Shown here: positions 1-12,300 of the stretch, piece after piece
How positions within the stretch are numbered: the stretch's first letter is position 1
Layout: each line of letters opens with the position of its first letter
Assembly: GCA_032718565.1 (NCBI GenBank)
Contig: JAVGVS010000447.1
Coordinates: forward strand, 248,719 to 312,718
Reading direction: 5' to 3'
Source: Distichodus sexfasciatus
Lineage: Eukaryota; Chordata; Actinopteri; Characiformes; Distichodontidae
Length of the DNA stretch: 64,000 nt
The notes under the pieces: generated by a model
The model's input: only the letters and a program-made list of their open reading frames with translations
Databases searched by the model: none
What the model was told of the DNA's origin: nothing
Translations under genes and position numbers: made by a program

Positions 1-37
1 GTCTTTAGTAGAATTTAAGCAGGTGATTATGTGTCAT

Positions 38-160
38 TGTGAACACAGCACAGCGCATAGAGCACCACAACAAAATGTGCCTTGCTCATGAGTACCTCAG
101 TGGTACCTTTCCTGGTCCAGGCAACCCTCCGATCACACGGCCAACACCCTAACCAATAAT
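38..160 (-). repeat. tRNA-derived SINE, inverted copy
   Basis: Read on the minus strand, this has the shared body of a SINE found elsewhere in the window. It carries a B-box-like stretch, then GGTACCACTGAGGTACTCAT, then the tail ending in the TGTGTTCACA-type sequence. It faces a plus-strand copy about 60 bp away. The family name is not certain to me. Confidence 0.65.
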
Positions 161-218
161 CTGCAAGGATCAGCCAAAATATCTCATATCATAAAACATA
201 TATTAAACATCCTGAAGA

Positions 219-400
219 TGGCAATTGGTGGCGTTCGCCCCATGAAGGTGGCTGGTTTGAATCCTGGACCAGAAAAGGTACCACTGAGGTACTCATGAGC
301 ACCTATGGGTTAAATGGGTTAAATGCAGAGCTCACATTTCATTGTGGTGCACTGTGTGCTGTACTGTGTTCACAACTCACTTTCACAAAGTGTTTTGAGT
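219..400 (+). repeat. tRNA-derived SINE, direct copy
   Basis: It begins with a degraded tRNA-like head, followed by GGTTTGAATCC (close to a Pol III B box), GGTACCACTGAGGTACTCAT and the tail TGGTGCACTGTGTGCTGTAC. It pairs as an inverted repeat with the copy at 38-160. The open frame starting at 295 lies inside and just beyond this SINE and is not a gene. Confidence 0.65.
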
Positions 401-1410
401 GTAATTTTTGGGCAGAGCGAGCAATGTTTGAGCTAAATGTCCTGCGCTGGTGCCACTGTCAACTGAGGATTCTGATTAAATCTACCAGAACTAAGTGTTA
501 CATCACAGTTTGTTCTCTTGCTGGACTTGTGTTCTCTTGCTCAGAAAACAGCAGCGTTCATTACGTGAGAACTCAAGAGCTCATGTCAGAACTACCCAGT
601 CAACATCGAGACACTGTGTTCTCTGCTGAAAGTTCCTGTTCTGATTCGTTTTAACGCGTAAAAATCGCTAGGCATTAAAATTGATTTTCATTTCAGTTTG
701 TTCTGATCAGAACCTTCATTTTCCTGAGACGATCACCTGATTTGGGATCTCTAATTTATTTAATAACTTGATTTAACATAAGTGAAAACAAGATGAACTT
801 GTCTTTATATTAATTCGCCTGTAGGAGGAGATTGTTGACTCAGATTTACGTCTATCGGCGTCTCTTTTCTGTACACACATCGTCTTGGAGATGCTGTAAT
901 TACAGGGTTTGCGCATCGGCTGTGTTGTTAAGAAAACAGATCCAGCTGATGAGCGGGGAATTAGATGCAACAAAGGAAAACAAAAACTGAAAGTAGACAA
1001 TCAATTCCTGAAGAAATTGCGGTATTGGTGAAGTCATTTTTTTCGTGTTTTGCTTTTCCATGTATGAATAAATATGTGTTGTTTCTGTGTTCGGCAAAGC
1101 ACTGTGGGATATTTCCACTTCTTATTATTGTATGAGCACAATTAATGTCAGTCTGTACACATACACAAACACACACACACACACACATTTGTCCTATGTT
1201 CCACAGTGAGAGTGTCTTCAGGAGTTAATTAGCATTAACGAACCACAGACATGCCCAGGATGAAGAAATATAAAAATCCTGTGGAAGATTGGGCAGTGCA
1301 TTGTGGGTTCAGCACTGGGAAGCTACGGCAATTAACAGCTGCAATTAATGTGAATTCAAGTTGGGTTTATGCTGCTTTACTTTTACTACGAGTCTCAAGG
1401 CTGGAGCTGT
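401..1410. other. Intergenic, no gene seen
   Basis: No protein-like frame with splice support was recognised. The only distinct structure is a short (CA)n run at about 1170-1187. Confidence 0.5.
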
Positions 1411-1412
1411 TG

Positions 1413-1530
1413 CTAGTGTAACGGTTATGGAGTTGTCCACGTGAACGTGATCCGAGGGTGGCCACTTCAAATCCTGGAGCGGTACTGAGGTACTGCTGAG
1501 GTACTCATGAGCAAGGTACCGTACCCAGAC
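1413..1530 (+). repeat. tRNA-derived SINE fragment
   Basis: A third copy of the SINE seen at 219. It shows a tRNA-like head (AGTGTAACGGTTATGGAG), a weak B-box region, and TGAGGTACTCATGAGCAAGG. The segment 'GTACTGAG/GTACTGCTGAG' is locally duplicated. Confidence 0.55.
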
Positions 1531-1569
1531 TCTAGTGTCCTAGAGCACAAAATTTGTAATATTCCCAGT

Positions 1570-1915
1570 GTTCTCCACATTACGCTTCACAGGATCCAGG
1601 AGCCCACTATTGAACAATATTCCAGCCCAATATTCCGATTATTGCCTTATGTTCCACAGCATTTTCCTTTACTGGCTCCTCTAGCCCAGTTTTACCAAAA
1701 TGGCATAATATTCCATGCCTTTTTCCTTCAGCAGATTCTGGAGCCTAGGATTCCCGGAAATGCCGATATTCAACACCATTATCCTATGCTGGCACCTAGA
1801 GCCCAGTATTCCCAAAATTGCTTAATATTCCACAACATTTTCCTTCACCGGCTCCTGAAGCCTACCCAGTATTCCCAATTTTCCACCCATTTTCCTTCAC
1901 CGGCTCCTGGAGCCG
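1570..1915. repeat. Degenerate tandem repeat, unit about 52-60 bp
   Basis: The motif TTTTCCTTCACCGGCTCCTG and variants recur near 1661, 1721, 1781, 1837 and 1889, between copies of AATATTCC. The spacing of 52-60 bp marks an old, diverged minisatellite. The 152-codon open frame across it (from 1507) simply follows the repeat and has no family resemblance. Confidence 0.6.
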
Positions 1916-2439
1916 AGGATTCCATATACAACCTGACACTCGAAAATATGTACATAAACGAGTAGCTCTAGGCCTCCTGATGAAACAGCATAAGGCATGT
2001 ATGTGTAGCACATGATATTCCAGTAAACGCATAAATGATTAGATAAGGGTTAGATAAATGCTCCAACATGTTGAAGATTAGAAAAGGTTAGAAGTAGCTT
2101 CACCAAAGTGCGATGATGTCAGAAACATGATGTTCTACTTCTAAGCAGGACTTTCAGCAGTAATTACAGTGTAACTGGACAGTGGTTCTGACCGGTGGAA
2201 TTAGACCGGGCTTTTTTCTCCGGGTGATTTGTGGGGAGTGGAACAGCTTCTCCCAAACACTCTTCACACAGCTGATAATTTCCCACGAGGCTTCTCGTCT
2301 GACGGCCTTGCGGCGAGAAAATGCTGCCAACTAGAGGGTGATGAGTGATGGCAAGAGAAAGAGAGAGAGAATTAACACACGCTGTTTGGCAGCACACTTT
2401 CTCACAGTCACTCTGGGAATATTTTAATTATATATAACC

Positions 2440-2464
<25 letters not shown>
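2440..2464. repeat. (TA)n microsatellite
   Basis: An uninterrupted TA run of about 12 units, followed by a short CACACA tail. Confidence 0.9.
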
Positions 2465-2470
<6 letters not shown>

Positions 2471-2689
2471 GCGTATCCTGAGTAATTAGAATAGTCATCT
2501 TATTTAACGATCCAATTAGATAAGCATAGCCTGAAATAAGGAATGAGTCATTTAGTTTACGGTTGCTGTCGCAAGTGAAAAATTGCAGTACTGAAGAATT
2601 ACAAGGAAAAAATAATGTTACTCATAATTAACAATGCAGGGATTTCATGCATGAATTTGGATCACACTGAAAGTCTGATCTGGTGAGAT

Positions 2690-3133
2690 AGATAGACGAA
2701 TGAATGTCGGAAAAGATTGAGAGAGAGACAGAGTGTGAGAGAGGGAAAGAGAAAGCGAGTCAGAGAGAGAGAAAATAAGCTAAATGAGGAAGGGAAAAAG
2801 ACGGAGCAAGAGAGAGAGAAATGAGAGAGAAAGATTAGAGGCACAGAGGAAGAAATAAGAGAAACATGAGAGACGAAGAAAGAAAGAACTTAAGGAAGAG
2901 AGAGAGAGAGAGAGAGAGAAGTGCAGGGAAAAAGAAAAAGAAGAACAAGGCCAAAGGAAAAAAAGAGAGATAGAAAAGACAATGAGAGAAAAGAAGACAG
3001 AGAGAGAAATAAAGCATTGACGATAGATAGAACAACAAAGTAGTTAAACAGACTGATAGACAGATCGATTGGTTGTTTGATTGATTGATTGAATGATAGA
3101 TTGTTTAAAAGAATGACATAACATCAAAACGAC

Positions 3134-3170
<37 letters not shown>

Positions 3171-3205
3171 TAGATAGATAGATAGATGAATGGATAGATG
3201 AAATA
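2690..3205. repeat. Purine-rich tract with (GATA)n
   Basis: From about 2710 to 3010 the plus strand is nearly all A and G (GAGAGA, AAAGAAA). This passes into GATT repeats and then a (GATA)n run at about 3134-3187. Open frames on either strand here are low-complexity and are not genes. Confidence 0.85.
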
Positions 3206-3423
3206 GATAGATAGACCGATAGATATGTCATGCACACACCATATCCTGCGACCGATAAAGTAGGACCCGGCAGTGGTCGCTCACGATTTAAAGGGTTTAA
3301 AAGGAGTAATTTCCTCGCGGCACGTCGCTCTGCCATTGAGTCACCCGGCCCATCTCTCCCACTCTGTTGGCTTCGACTGTGAGTACTCTCAGTTATTGGG
3401 TTCATCTGCGATGAGGCATGATT

Positions 3424-4138
3424 TAAGGCGTGTTCACATGGCGTCTTTTTGACAAGAAAAAAGTTGACAGCGGCGGCTTTTAGCAAAAAGCTGGCAGCGT
3501 TAGGTTACAAATAGCAGCGAGCAGCGTCTTTTGATGCTATAACAACAGCTGCAACAGTAGCCTAGTGCTGTGTGATGCTAAAAAATGTTGAAAAAGTTAC
3601 AGTTGATGACAGCTGCTGTTTACCGCTGAATTTGCAGTATTGATAACTATTGCTAAGCGTATGCTAGCCTTAGCTAGGTATTAATTTTTAACGACAAGTA
3701 GTAGATGATAACCTTACCTGAACAACCAAGGATCCGTCCAATCTGTGCCCACACAGCCTCTTTGTGATGTATGTTATGATAGAGTTGTGTACTCATATCA
3801 TACAGCTCGCCCCATGCTCGAAACCAGGGCGATTATGGTTTATCTACCGGCTTCCGTCTCCATTTTTTTCTTGTTGTTCTTGTTGTTATGGAAGCGACAG
3901 GGGTCTACGCTACTAAACGTCATTGGTCAACTGTCAAAAGGCACTTGGTAGGCGTTCTTTCCAGAAAAGTTGAACTTTTTCAGCTTTGAAAAGTGTCTGG
4001 ACTGCGAAAAAGACGCCGGTGGTGGCGTTTAAAAAAGCGCTCAGGACTTTTTTGAAAAAACGGTTTACTCCATAAAGTTATAATGTAAAACAGACGCTGG
4101 CAGTTTGAAAAAAGACGCTGAGTGTGAACATAGCCTTA
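3424..4138. mobile_element. Non-autonomous DNA transposon with TAAGGC ends
   Basis: The left end TAAGGCGTGTTCACATGGCG matches the reverse complement of the right end (TAAGGCTATGTTCACACTC), giving terminal inverted repeats of more than 20 bp that continue into GCGTCTTTTT. Length is about 715 bp and there is no transposase frame. The ends resemble hAT-type non-autonomous elements, but no clean target-site duplication is seen, so the superfamily is a guess. Confidence 0.65.
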
Positions 4139-6203
4139 CTGTGGAAATTCTTGCTCTTTGTGTAAGAGAGTTCTTAAATCAACTCTCGTGGCAATCCTAC
4201 CTACCCGTGTACTCAGCCGCGTTTGGGTTAACCACTCGCTACATGGGCTAACGGCTAACAAGTAGCAGTTTGCTAAATCCTAACCAGATCACTGGCTATC
4301 TGTGAAAGTTCAGCATTTGAACCGTCCTAACCCAGATCACTGTCCGAATCGTGAAGCCATCCGACAGCCGCCTAACACGGCCGCTGGAAGATTAACATCT
4401 GTCCATTCACGTCGTATCCTAACCAGATCCCTGACAATAGATAGATGTTTGAATGATACTTTCTGTGATTTGATATGAATGGAAGTGATGGTAGATAGAT
4501 ATCCTGAATTAAGATAGAACTGAAATCGTGTCGTAACTGGCTTCACGTGATGTCACCAGGCGATAAACCGCTTTCCGATTAATGTCGCTATAATGTCGTG
4601 TCGTGATGAACCTATTTACACTCTCACTAGACAGACATGCAGATAGATACTGTTGAGGAAAAAACAGGTCAGTACTAAATATAAATCTTAAATATTCCCT
4701 CATCGACCTCACATTTATATTCCAAAATCTCTTCCCTCCCCAGAGGCGCGTCTGTCCCCCACCGCTCCGGAGAAACCACCAAAAAAGCGGGTATTATTAG
4801 CCTCAAGCGACTGGAACGTCACTCGGCCGGATTGACAGCAGGGACTGACGACAGGAGAGGAAGACGACGGGGCGCGAGGAAGCCTTCGTCAGGAGGATAC
4901 ACACACGTAAACACACACCTAGGGATAATCGCACACACACACCCCCCAAGACAGTATCAACCTTCCCCCAATTACTGCAACTGCCTTCAGCGTTTTGAGG
5001 CCATTGACAAACAAGGAGGCAAAAAATATAAGCCTAAAACCTCCAGCCCGAAAAGATCAAGGCAAAATAATAAATATATTTATATCCTTTGTTCCTGCGT
5101 TAAGTAGCCGCAAAAAGGGGCAAAGTTCACGGAAACGTTGCCCCTTTTTAAAAACGATCAGTTTTAACAGTCACCGGAAACCAGCTAAAATAATGATGTT
5201 TATTCCTACATTTGTGCAGCTATTTTGTCATGGCCCAAAACTGTTAACTGCGGTCTGGTATTTACCTTATTATAATTTCGAGACACAGAACGTTTATTCT
5301 TTTTGTGACATTCTGTGTTGCTGATCCATCTAGCAAATGATCAGGAATTTGGAAAATGTTAATATGCCTTGTAATGAAGAAGGAAAATGGAAATAAATTG
5401 AATTTTCACCAGTTAAAAGAGAAATACACCCCAAACCTGCCATAACATTATGCCCACCCAATGCAAAGTGATACCTGAACTGAACTTTCTAGCAAATTCC
5501 ACAGAGAATGTGGAGGCCAGCACCTCAGACTTGTTATTTTTGACTCTCTCAAGTTATCAAAAAAAAAAATGATGTCAAGCTGCCCAGGGCCACCAGAACA
5601 CACATGTACATCCTTCTCTGTCTTCAAGGGCCTCCTGAAGACTCATCTCTTCAAACTTTCCTCTCTGACTGAGCTTCGTACACTTAGAACTGTTACCGCT
5701 GTTACTAAGGACGGATGAACGTTTGTGGTTTGTGGGAGTGGATTCAGGAGTTAATTACAACAACTTCACCAAAATCCGCCCCAGGAGCCCAGCATCGACG
5801 TCCTGATTAAACTCCTCCGCTAATTATAAAGTGGTATTAACTGGAAGAGGTGTGTGGAAGCCTTGAATGAGCGGACAACACTAGCCACAAGCGAGAACTG
5901 AAGGATGTTGGAATTTTCCTGCAGTGGCAGCAGCAGGAGGAAGAACACAGAAAACCGTCGCGTGTAAAAGCATAAAAGCATTTCTCTGTTTCATACATAC
6001 ATGCATGTGACGGAGTTAGCCCCTGTCATGCTACCAAAACAATTTAATCAAGACCTGAATATAGACAGCAATTCATAAATAAAATAAGCTCAGACATCAA
6101 GGCTATACGTATATATGGTATATACGGTATATATATACAAATTCACAATATCGGTATCGGACATAACAAAGTGTCATGTTTATTAGCACACATATGATAA
6201 TAT
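4139..6203. other. Intergenic, no gene recognised
   Basis: About 2 kb without a supported gene. It holds loosely repeated 'CCTAACCAGATCACTG' segments (about 4200-4440), a GC-richer stretch at 4740-4890, and a perfect 12-bp inverted repeat (5112-5123 and 5138-5149, 14-bp loop). The small frames at 4832-5324 have no recognisable domain. Confidence 0.45.
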
Positions 6204-6824
6204 GTGACCCTCCACGGCAAAACCAGTCGCCTGTCGCAAATTGAGTTATGATGTTTTCGTGAAAGGGCATAAATCAACTGCGCTTGATACCTATATGGAA
6301 TGAATGGAATACGACATATGACTGAATATCAACATTCAAAGGTCGGGTTTTTTGCCATCACGCCAAGTGAAAGCGAGGAGAAATCTGCGTCGAAGTTGAC
6401 TATCGCCGTAGCACTTTCACAGGCGGCAGATGCTTGATGCGGCGGCTCTACGTTTGCATTGCGGTAACCTCGCTGCATTCACAGCCACCCGCGGATAGCC
6501 TACCTGCGTTGAGTTAACTGAACTTCGGAGAGCGGAGATGGATTCCGGAAAATATCTTCGCTGATCCAACCAGTGGATTTACCGTAATGTAGTAGAGCGG
6601 TCAAAACACAAACTTTTAACATTCCTGCTGGAATTGAATTTACTATCGAAGTCCGTTTTTGGGTGGAAGGAAGTTTTAGGTCAAATTTATTCACAACAGT
6701 ACAGTATAGACCTTCCACTGTTCCAAAACACTAAAAACAAAAAATCACAATTTTTAAACAACATAGCATTCGTTTTTCTCAAAACCTCGTTGCGACAGCA
6801 TTGGTTTTTTGCCGTAGAGGTCAT
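6204..6824 (+). mobile_element. 620-bp TIR element, copy 1
   Basis: Left end GTGACCCTCCACGGCAAAAC and the inverted right end ...GCCGTAGAGGTCAT frame about 620 bp with no transposase. The interior is shared with copies at 14212, 17875 and 37998; shared landmarks include ATACCTATATGGAATGAATG, GGAGATGGATTCCGGA and TTCACAACAGTACAGTATAG. It is flanked by ATAT on both sides. This is a miniature inverted-repeat element whose superfamily I cannot name. Confidence 0.75.
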
Positions 6825-8256
6825 ATATAAGATAATGTATTTATAAATATTTCCTTATAATTAGTGTATATTTGGAAATGGTTTAATATTTCTCCTGGAT
6901 CTTCATTTGAATTTCATCAACACACACACACACACACACCCGTGTCACCCATCAATTTCTGCATTGGCCTGGTCTCTCTGGAAGATCCAGTCAGACTGTC
7001 AGTGCATTATATGATCAGACTCCAGTATCCCCCTCAGCACATACACACACGCAGCGAATGCCATGCCCTACCGCTCGTATAGTACATTCTATAAGTAGCT
7101 CATTCAAGCATGAAGACAAAGTCATCACACACACACACACACGAAGTCATGCAGACATTTTGACTCTGCATTATTTAAATTCTGAAAGCAGCCTGATGGA
7201 AATATTTAAAAGGCAGGAGACCCATAGCGGAGATTTACATACAACTGGGTTGATATAAACCAGAACTCCTAAGCTGCAATGCTTAGCGATGTTTGTGTGT
7301 GTGTGTGTGTGTATCTGTGTGTGTGTGTGTGTGTGTTGTGTGTGTCTGCGTGTGTGTGTATTAAGTGCCCTACAGCAACTTTTGGCTCTGCAGCAGATGC
7401 AGAATTCAGGATTCATTTCCATACTCGTGCAGAGCAACAAAAACACACTGAAACTCGCTCCCAAAAATCACACTTTTCCTCATTTTTTGACTGCTTTGTC
7501 ATTTGTTTTGTTGATCTTAAAATATTCATTTCATTTATTTTCATTCATTTTTATGTGTTTTATCCTTTACTACACTGGTGTATTTCAAAATATTTCACTG
7601 TTTGGTTTCATACATTTTTGTTAATTTTATTCAGTTCACAGTAGCAGACAGATATCACTTAAAAATATCAGTTAATGCCATACTTTCCAATGAGCATGCA
7701 ATGCTTTTTAAACTGCCAGACGATTTAAATTGTAATCTTCTCCTCTTGACCGCTGCTACAGTATTTGCACATATATTGAACATTGAACATAATGGCGTTT
7801 TATGTATCTGTACAAATGATAGAAAGTATTGCTTCTAGTTCTCAACTGCTGTTACAAGATCTATACTTGCTGGATCTGACGATCTTTAAAACAAGACTTT
7901 ATAAAAAAGTAGTTTTATTTCACCGTCATCATAGTTACTTGGCCTCCATGCATTCAGTGTAAAGACTAACTCCAAGACAGAATGGTCTCTCTTCCTACTT
8001 CTAGTTTTAAAGTGTGTAATATTTTATATGCTATTATATCTTGTTTATTCATGAATATTTGTTCCTTGTTCTTTCTACTGTTAAAAAACTAAACAACGTC
8101 GTCTCGTCTCTCTATACTTGTACAGTATGTACGTAATGGGATGACAGCGGTTGTGGCTTTCTTATTATTACCAAACAGCGCTCTCTAATGAGCACGCATT
8201 CGCGCCTGTTGTTTCTCCACGAGCACACATGCAATACTTTCTTGACAGCATGAGTT
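6825..8256. other. Intergenic with CA/GT microsatellites
   Basis: There are (CA)n runs at about 6921-6939 and 7124-7141 and a compound (GT)n run at about 7289-7357. The rest is AT-rich with no recognised gene. The overlapping frames near 7279-7644 begin inside the GT repeat and are artefacts. Confidence 0.6.
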
Positions 8257-8540
8257 AGGCCTCGTTCACACGGACGTCAGAACCAGGCGTTTTCTGGGCG
8301 TTTGTGGCATCAGGTGAGCGCCGACTGAAAGCCGACCGCTTCTTCTGCTCATTGGAGCAAATCAAAGCGTCCACACGGGCATTCAGCACCGGCGTTCGGC
8401 CGGCGACCTGTGGCGTGAAATCCCGGCGAACCGAGGAAAACTCTGACGCCAGTGAAAGCATGTCGAACACAGCTACAAAGCGCCAGCCAAAAAGCGGCAT
8501 TATGGGCGTTAAGAGGCGTTCATTTCGAATATGGTTGCAC
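8257..8540. mobile_element. Possible DNA-element fragment (TAGGCCTCGTTCACACG end)
   Basis: The sequence TAGGCCTCGTTCACACGGAC resembles the outer end of the inverted-repeat element at 3424, and the interior GGCGTT and CACACGGGC segments are similar in style. No opposite terminal repeat was found, so this may be a truncated relic. Confidence 0.35.
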
Positions 8541-8759
8541 ACTACTTTACTGTGTGTATTACTTTCTCATATGAGCCATTAGTTTCGTGAGCACGCATCA
8601 ATCGTGAGCGTACATTACTTTCTCATGAACACGTTCGTGTAAAATTTCAACATGTCGATGATCATGTATTAGATTCTTATGAGCATGCATTACTTTCTCA
8701 AGTGCACCTGATTATTTCACGTGAGCACGTGTTACTTTGTTACTTTTTCTCGTGTGTGC

Positions 8760-8900
8760 TCAAAACTCATTCATTCATTCTCCGAACTGCTTAATCCCAA
8801 CTGGTGTCGGCAGAGGGGGACCCGATACTATCCCGGGAACTTATGGGCGCAAGGCGGCGACCGACCCTAGCCAGGCACCAAAACACACCGCAGAACTCAC
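8760..8900 (-). repeat. DANA/Mermaid-like SINE 3' fragment
   Basis: Read in reverse, it ends in the GCAG...AATGAATGAATG tail preceded by AGTTGGGATTA-like sequence and a GGGCGCAAGGCGG block. The same blocks occur in the longer copy at 50935-51240. It is 5'-truncated. Confidence 0.5.
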
Positions 8901-9502
8901 AAAACTCACATTTATTTTATTCCTCTTATCCCATTAGGAGTTTTGCATCATTCTGCATGTGGGCGGAAAAATAATTAGCATTTATATTTGTGCTGTGCAG
9001 TCACAATCCATCTCCGACCGCACCTCCAAATGTGGTTTTTACACAAGCACAAATCAATTTAGGATGTTTATTTACCACCATTAAGTGTGTGTGTTTTGAT
9101 TGCTATTTGTCATCACAGAGGGCGGATGTCGGGTCGGTGCTCACATCGCTGCCGGCTCGGTGCTGCGTCCCCGTATAAAGCCAGCCATTATGAAATATGT
9201 ATCACATAATAACCACGATGAATATTGATGCTTTTCCGCTATTTTTTCCTCCTCTATTTTTCGCCATCTGCTTTGCCCGCCGCTTTTTAATTGCTCCCAA
9301 TTCCCCAACCTTTTACACTTTTATAAAACAACACCATACTGCATTACAGAAGCCCGACACTGTTCTGGGCTGCACACATTTATACACACAAACACGACGA
9401 TGATATAAACACAATTTGTGTGTTTTTACCAAATAACCTAAACTGTGAGTGGTGGATGGTAATAGTCAGGCTAACATGATTATACTCATCATAATCATTC
9501 AT

Positions 9503-9870
9503 TAGGGCTGGGTATCGTTGCTTTGATTTCGCAGATCCCGATTCAATTCCGATTCACAAGGTCATGATCCGATTCAATTCTCGATTCGATTCGATATCAA
9601 TTTATGTAGAGATTTCTTTGTGTCAATACTAGTTTTGCTTGGTTATAAAATAAAACCGAAGTGTTGGCAAACATCGGCCTTTAGTCCAGACGGTGATTTG
9701 GTGGAGCAACTTCAGCCATAGCTCTGTTTGGTTTGATTCGCCGGTCTCACATTTTATAAGCTCTCATGCGTGGTCTCGAGAAGTAGTGCGTAGCCGCAGG
9801 AAAAGATCGATCCGCGGATTTTTGAATCAATATCGTATTTTTCGAACGAGAATCGATTTTTTAGACAGCC
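9503..9870 (+). mobile_element. hAT-like MITE, TAGGGCTGGG family, copy 1
   Basis: It starts with TAGGGCTGGG and shares long blocks with the reverse complement of the element at 57703-58011, such as GATTCACAAGGTCATGATCC and TTTTGCTTGGTTATAAAATA. The interior carries extra sequence and the right terminal repeat is not clear, so this copy looks rearranged. Confidence 0.6.
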
Positions 9871-9981
9871 TATATATTATAAATTTTTTAGTATTGACGT
9901 CGTATTTGTAACTGCGGCTGAATATTGCGTTTAAAACGCAGCACCACCAAGTCCTAATGTCGACTCCAGATGAGCACATTG

Positions 9982-10235
9982 TGGACAGTTGGTGGCGTAA
10001 CGGTAGGGTGTTTGCCCCCTGATCAGAAGGTCGCAGGTTCGAATCCAGGGCTGGTAAAGTTACCCACTGAGCAAGGTACCGTCCTAAGCTCTGCCACTTT
10101 GCTCCTTCACCGGATGGAGTCCGTCACAGGAGTCCGCGTTTGGTTGTGGTGCACTATGTGCTGTGCACTGTGTTCACAAAAGCAAATAATCACTCACTTT
10201 CACAAAAGTGCAGTGCAATTTTGGTGCATGCATGA
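9982..10235 (+). repeat. tRNA-derived SINE, long copy
   Basis: The head GTTGGTGGCGTAACGGTAGG (A-box region) and GCAGGTTCGAATCC (B box GGTTCGAATCC) are well kept. They are followed by ACTGAGCAAGGTACCGTCCT, CTTTGCTCCTTCACCGG, and the TGTGGTGCACTATGTGCTGT tail. This is the best-preserved Pol III promoter region of the family in the window. Confidence 0.7.
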
Positions 10236-12080
10236 ACACACATTACAGATGTTGACTGCAATACTTCACTTTCTGGTGGAATGGTCTTCAAAAAAGAAAA
10301 AAAAAGATTTAAGAATGAAAGAAGATAGTGCTTGAGGAAAAACTCATTGGCCCTTAATAAACACACAACCTCTTACTTGTGAATTTCTGCGCCGCGTTCC
10401 AACGCCGCTGCACTCTGGTGTGTGTGTTGGTGTTTTGTGCTGGTCTCGTCTCTAAAGCTGTCCTTTAACATCGACGTCCTGCTGTTTGTCGTCTTTGACG
10501 TCACCAAGGTGAGTGGCATCAGGTTCCGCCGTTGCCATGGTGAGGTTCTGTCGCCCCCGACTACGCCGAAGTGAGAAGCTGGGACTTAGCTGCATATTTA
10601 ATAAAAATAAGCGCATAAAATAATTAAAACGGTAGCAGTGGAATGCCACAACAATAAGAATCTTCAGCAGCAGCTTGAAATCAGGAAGCACAGGACTGTA
10701 GGAACTGAAATCAATGCATCTGTTTGTTAACAACAAATGACATCACTGAGCTATTTCTACAATATACATTCCCTGTAGACAAATTAGGAAACCAAAATCA
10801 AGAACGTGTTTAGTATGGATTTGTGTAGCGTCTTGGTATTTAAAGTGGGTTTGAGCACATCAACTTAATTCATGTTTAGTGATTTACAGTGCATTCTTGC
10901 ATTGCATTGGGCTCTCTTGGCCACCGCATTTATGCTAAGAAACATATTACTTTTTGCTTTTTTTTCATCTAAAAATGGATTCAATTAGCATCTTAGCTGA
11001 TCTATTTATATGAAGGAATATATTTTTACTTTAATATTTTAAACATCATACATGATGCATTAAGGAAGCCCTCTGTTCCAGAAGATGGAAAAACCTCATG
11101 TTAACCCTCACCACTCTGCGCTCTTGCATGATTTAAAGTCAAAAATAGGAAATTGTACAAAATATTGCAATTTTGAAAATAACATTACATTTCAGTAATT
11201 TTGATTATAAAGATGCCAGCATGTGCAAAAGTAAATGTAGTTTTCCTGTAAAGAGGTAGTTCTGCTGGAACTGTGTGTCAGGGATGATAACGTTAAAACA
11301 TTTAAAAGAGCATAATAATATTAAAGTGGTTGAAGAAAACTCAATGAGCTTATGTTTTGCACAAACACGTTTACAATCAAATGCAGCCTTTGCAGGTTCT
11401 GTTCATACCTAAGAATGAATCTAACGAAAAAATTGGTGAAAACTGTGTGGGTTCTAGTTTTAGAATTAGAAACTTACACGATGTAAACTGTGCAAGTGGA
11501 TTTTAAGAAAATTGCTTTTAAAACCCACTTTTTCACAGTTTACACCAAGACCTGACGTTTGTCAATGTTTGTCTTATTTGAGATTTGTTCTTGAGTAAGA
11601 ACAGAAACTTCATCAGCGAGTTTAAGAGACAATTTTCTTCCTAGAACCTTCAGCGAATGAGGCCTGGTGTTTGAGGCCTGTGCATAAACCAAATGGCATT
11701 ACTCCATAAATCATTTTCTAACAGACACTGAAGAAGTCATACATTGCTTAGAACATTCAGGGCTCTTCAGAGCCAGGCTGGAGATGAGACAACGTAATTC
11801 AATCCCTCTTCTAACCAGAAATCCACTAACCATCTGCAATGCCGCAGAGATGCAGTGCTGAGTGCCGGCTGTTGTAACGTTTGGCAGTTGAGGAGTCCTA
11901 AATGAAAGTGGTACACTGCAAAAAATGATTTGATCAGTAAGTCTAAGTTCAACTTAGTACAAGGAACCTTTATGAGTTTTCATGGCTTAAAACACATGGT
12001 GTAAAACAGGAAATGGAGGCGCCGATCAAACGCATTCTTTTATTTCAAAACAGGCTAAACAGTGTGCCCAACAAAAAATT
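10236..12080. other. Intergenic, no gene recognised
   Basis: No supported gene. An imperfect inverted repeat pairs 11483-11499 (GTAAACTGTGCAAGTGG) with 11524-11543 (ending CACAGTTTAC), suggesting a small mobile-element relic. The 94-codon minus frame at 10452-10736 has no splice or family support. Confidence 0.45.
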
Positions 12081-12088
12081 ATTGGCGC

Positions 12089-12160
12089 GTCTGGCTAGCT
12101 CAGTCGGTAGAGCATGAGACTCTACATCTCAGGCCGTGGGTTCGCTGCGACGTGCGTGCT
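12089..12160 (+). pseudogene. tRNA-Lys-like pseudogene
   Basis: TAGCTCAGTCGGTAGAGCAT followed by GAGACTCTACATCTCAGG closely follows the D-arm and anticodon arm of vertebrate tRNA-Lys(CTT), and GTGGGTTCG is the start of a T-arm. The anticodon loop reads CTCTACA, putting CTA where CTT is expected. The T stem and 3' acceptor strand no longer pair. It is most likely a decayed tRNA copy or the head of a SINE rather than a working gene. Confidence 0.6.
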
Positions 12161-12300
12161 GTGCTTTTTGGGGGCAGTTGGTCGTATAACAGTTGGGGAG
12201 TTAGCCCCATGATCTGAGGCTTGTCAGTTCACGTCCTGGACCAGTAACCACTGAGGTGCACATGAGCAATGCCATCTCTAAATAATACTCACTGACCTAC
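12161..12300 (+). repeat. tRNA-derived SINE fragment
   Basis: It shares the head GGGGAGTTAGCCCCATGATC, CCTGGACCAGTAACCACTGA and CACATGAGCAA with the SINE family at 219, 9982 and 43903. It follows directly after the tRNA-Lys-like pseudogene. Confidence 0.55.

Noticed and set aside
1507..1965. 152-codon plus-strand frame
   Set aside because: It begins in a SINE and then reads through a degenerate tandem repeat.
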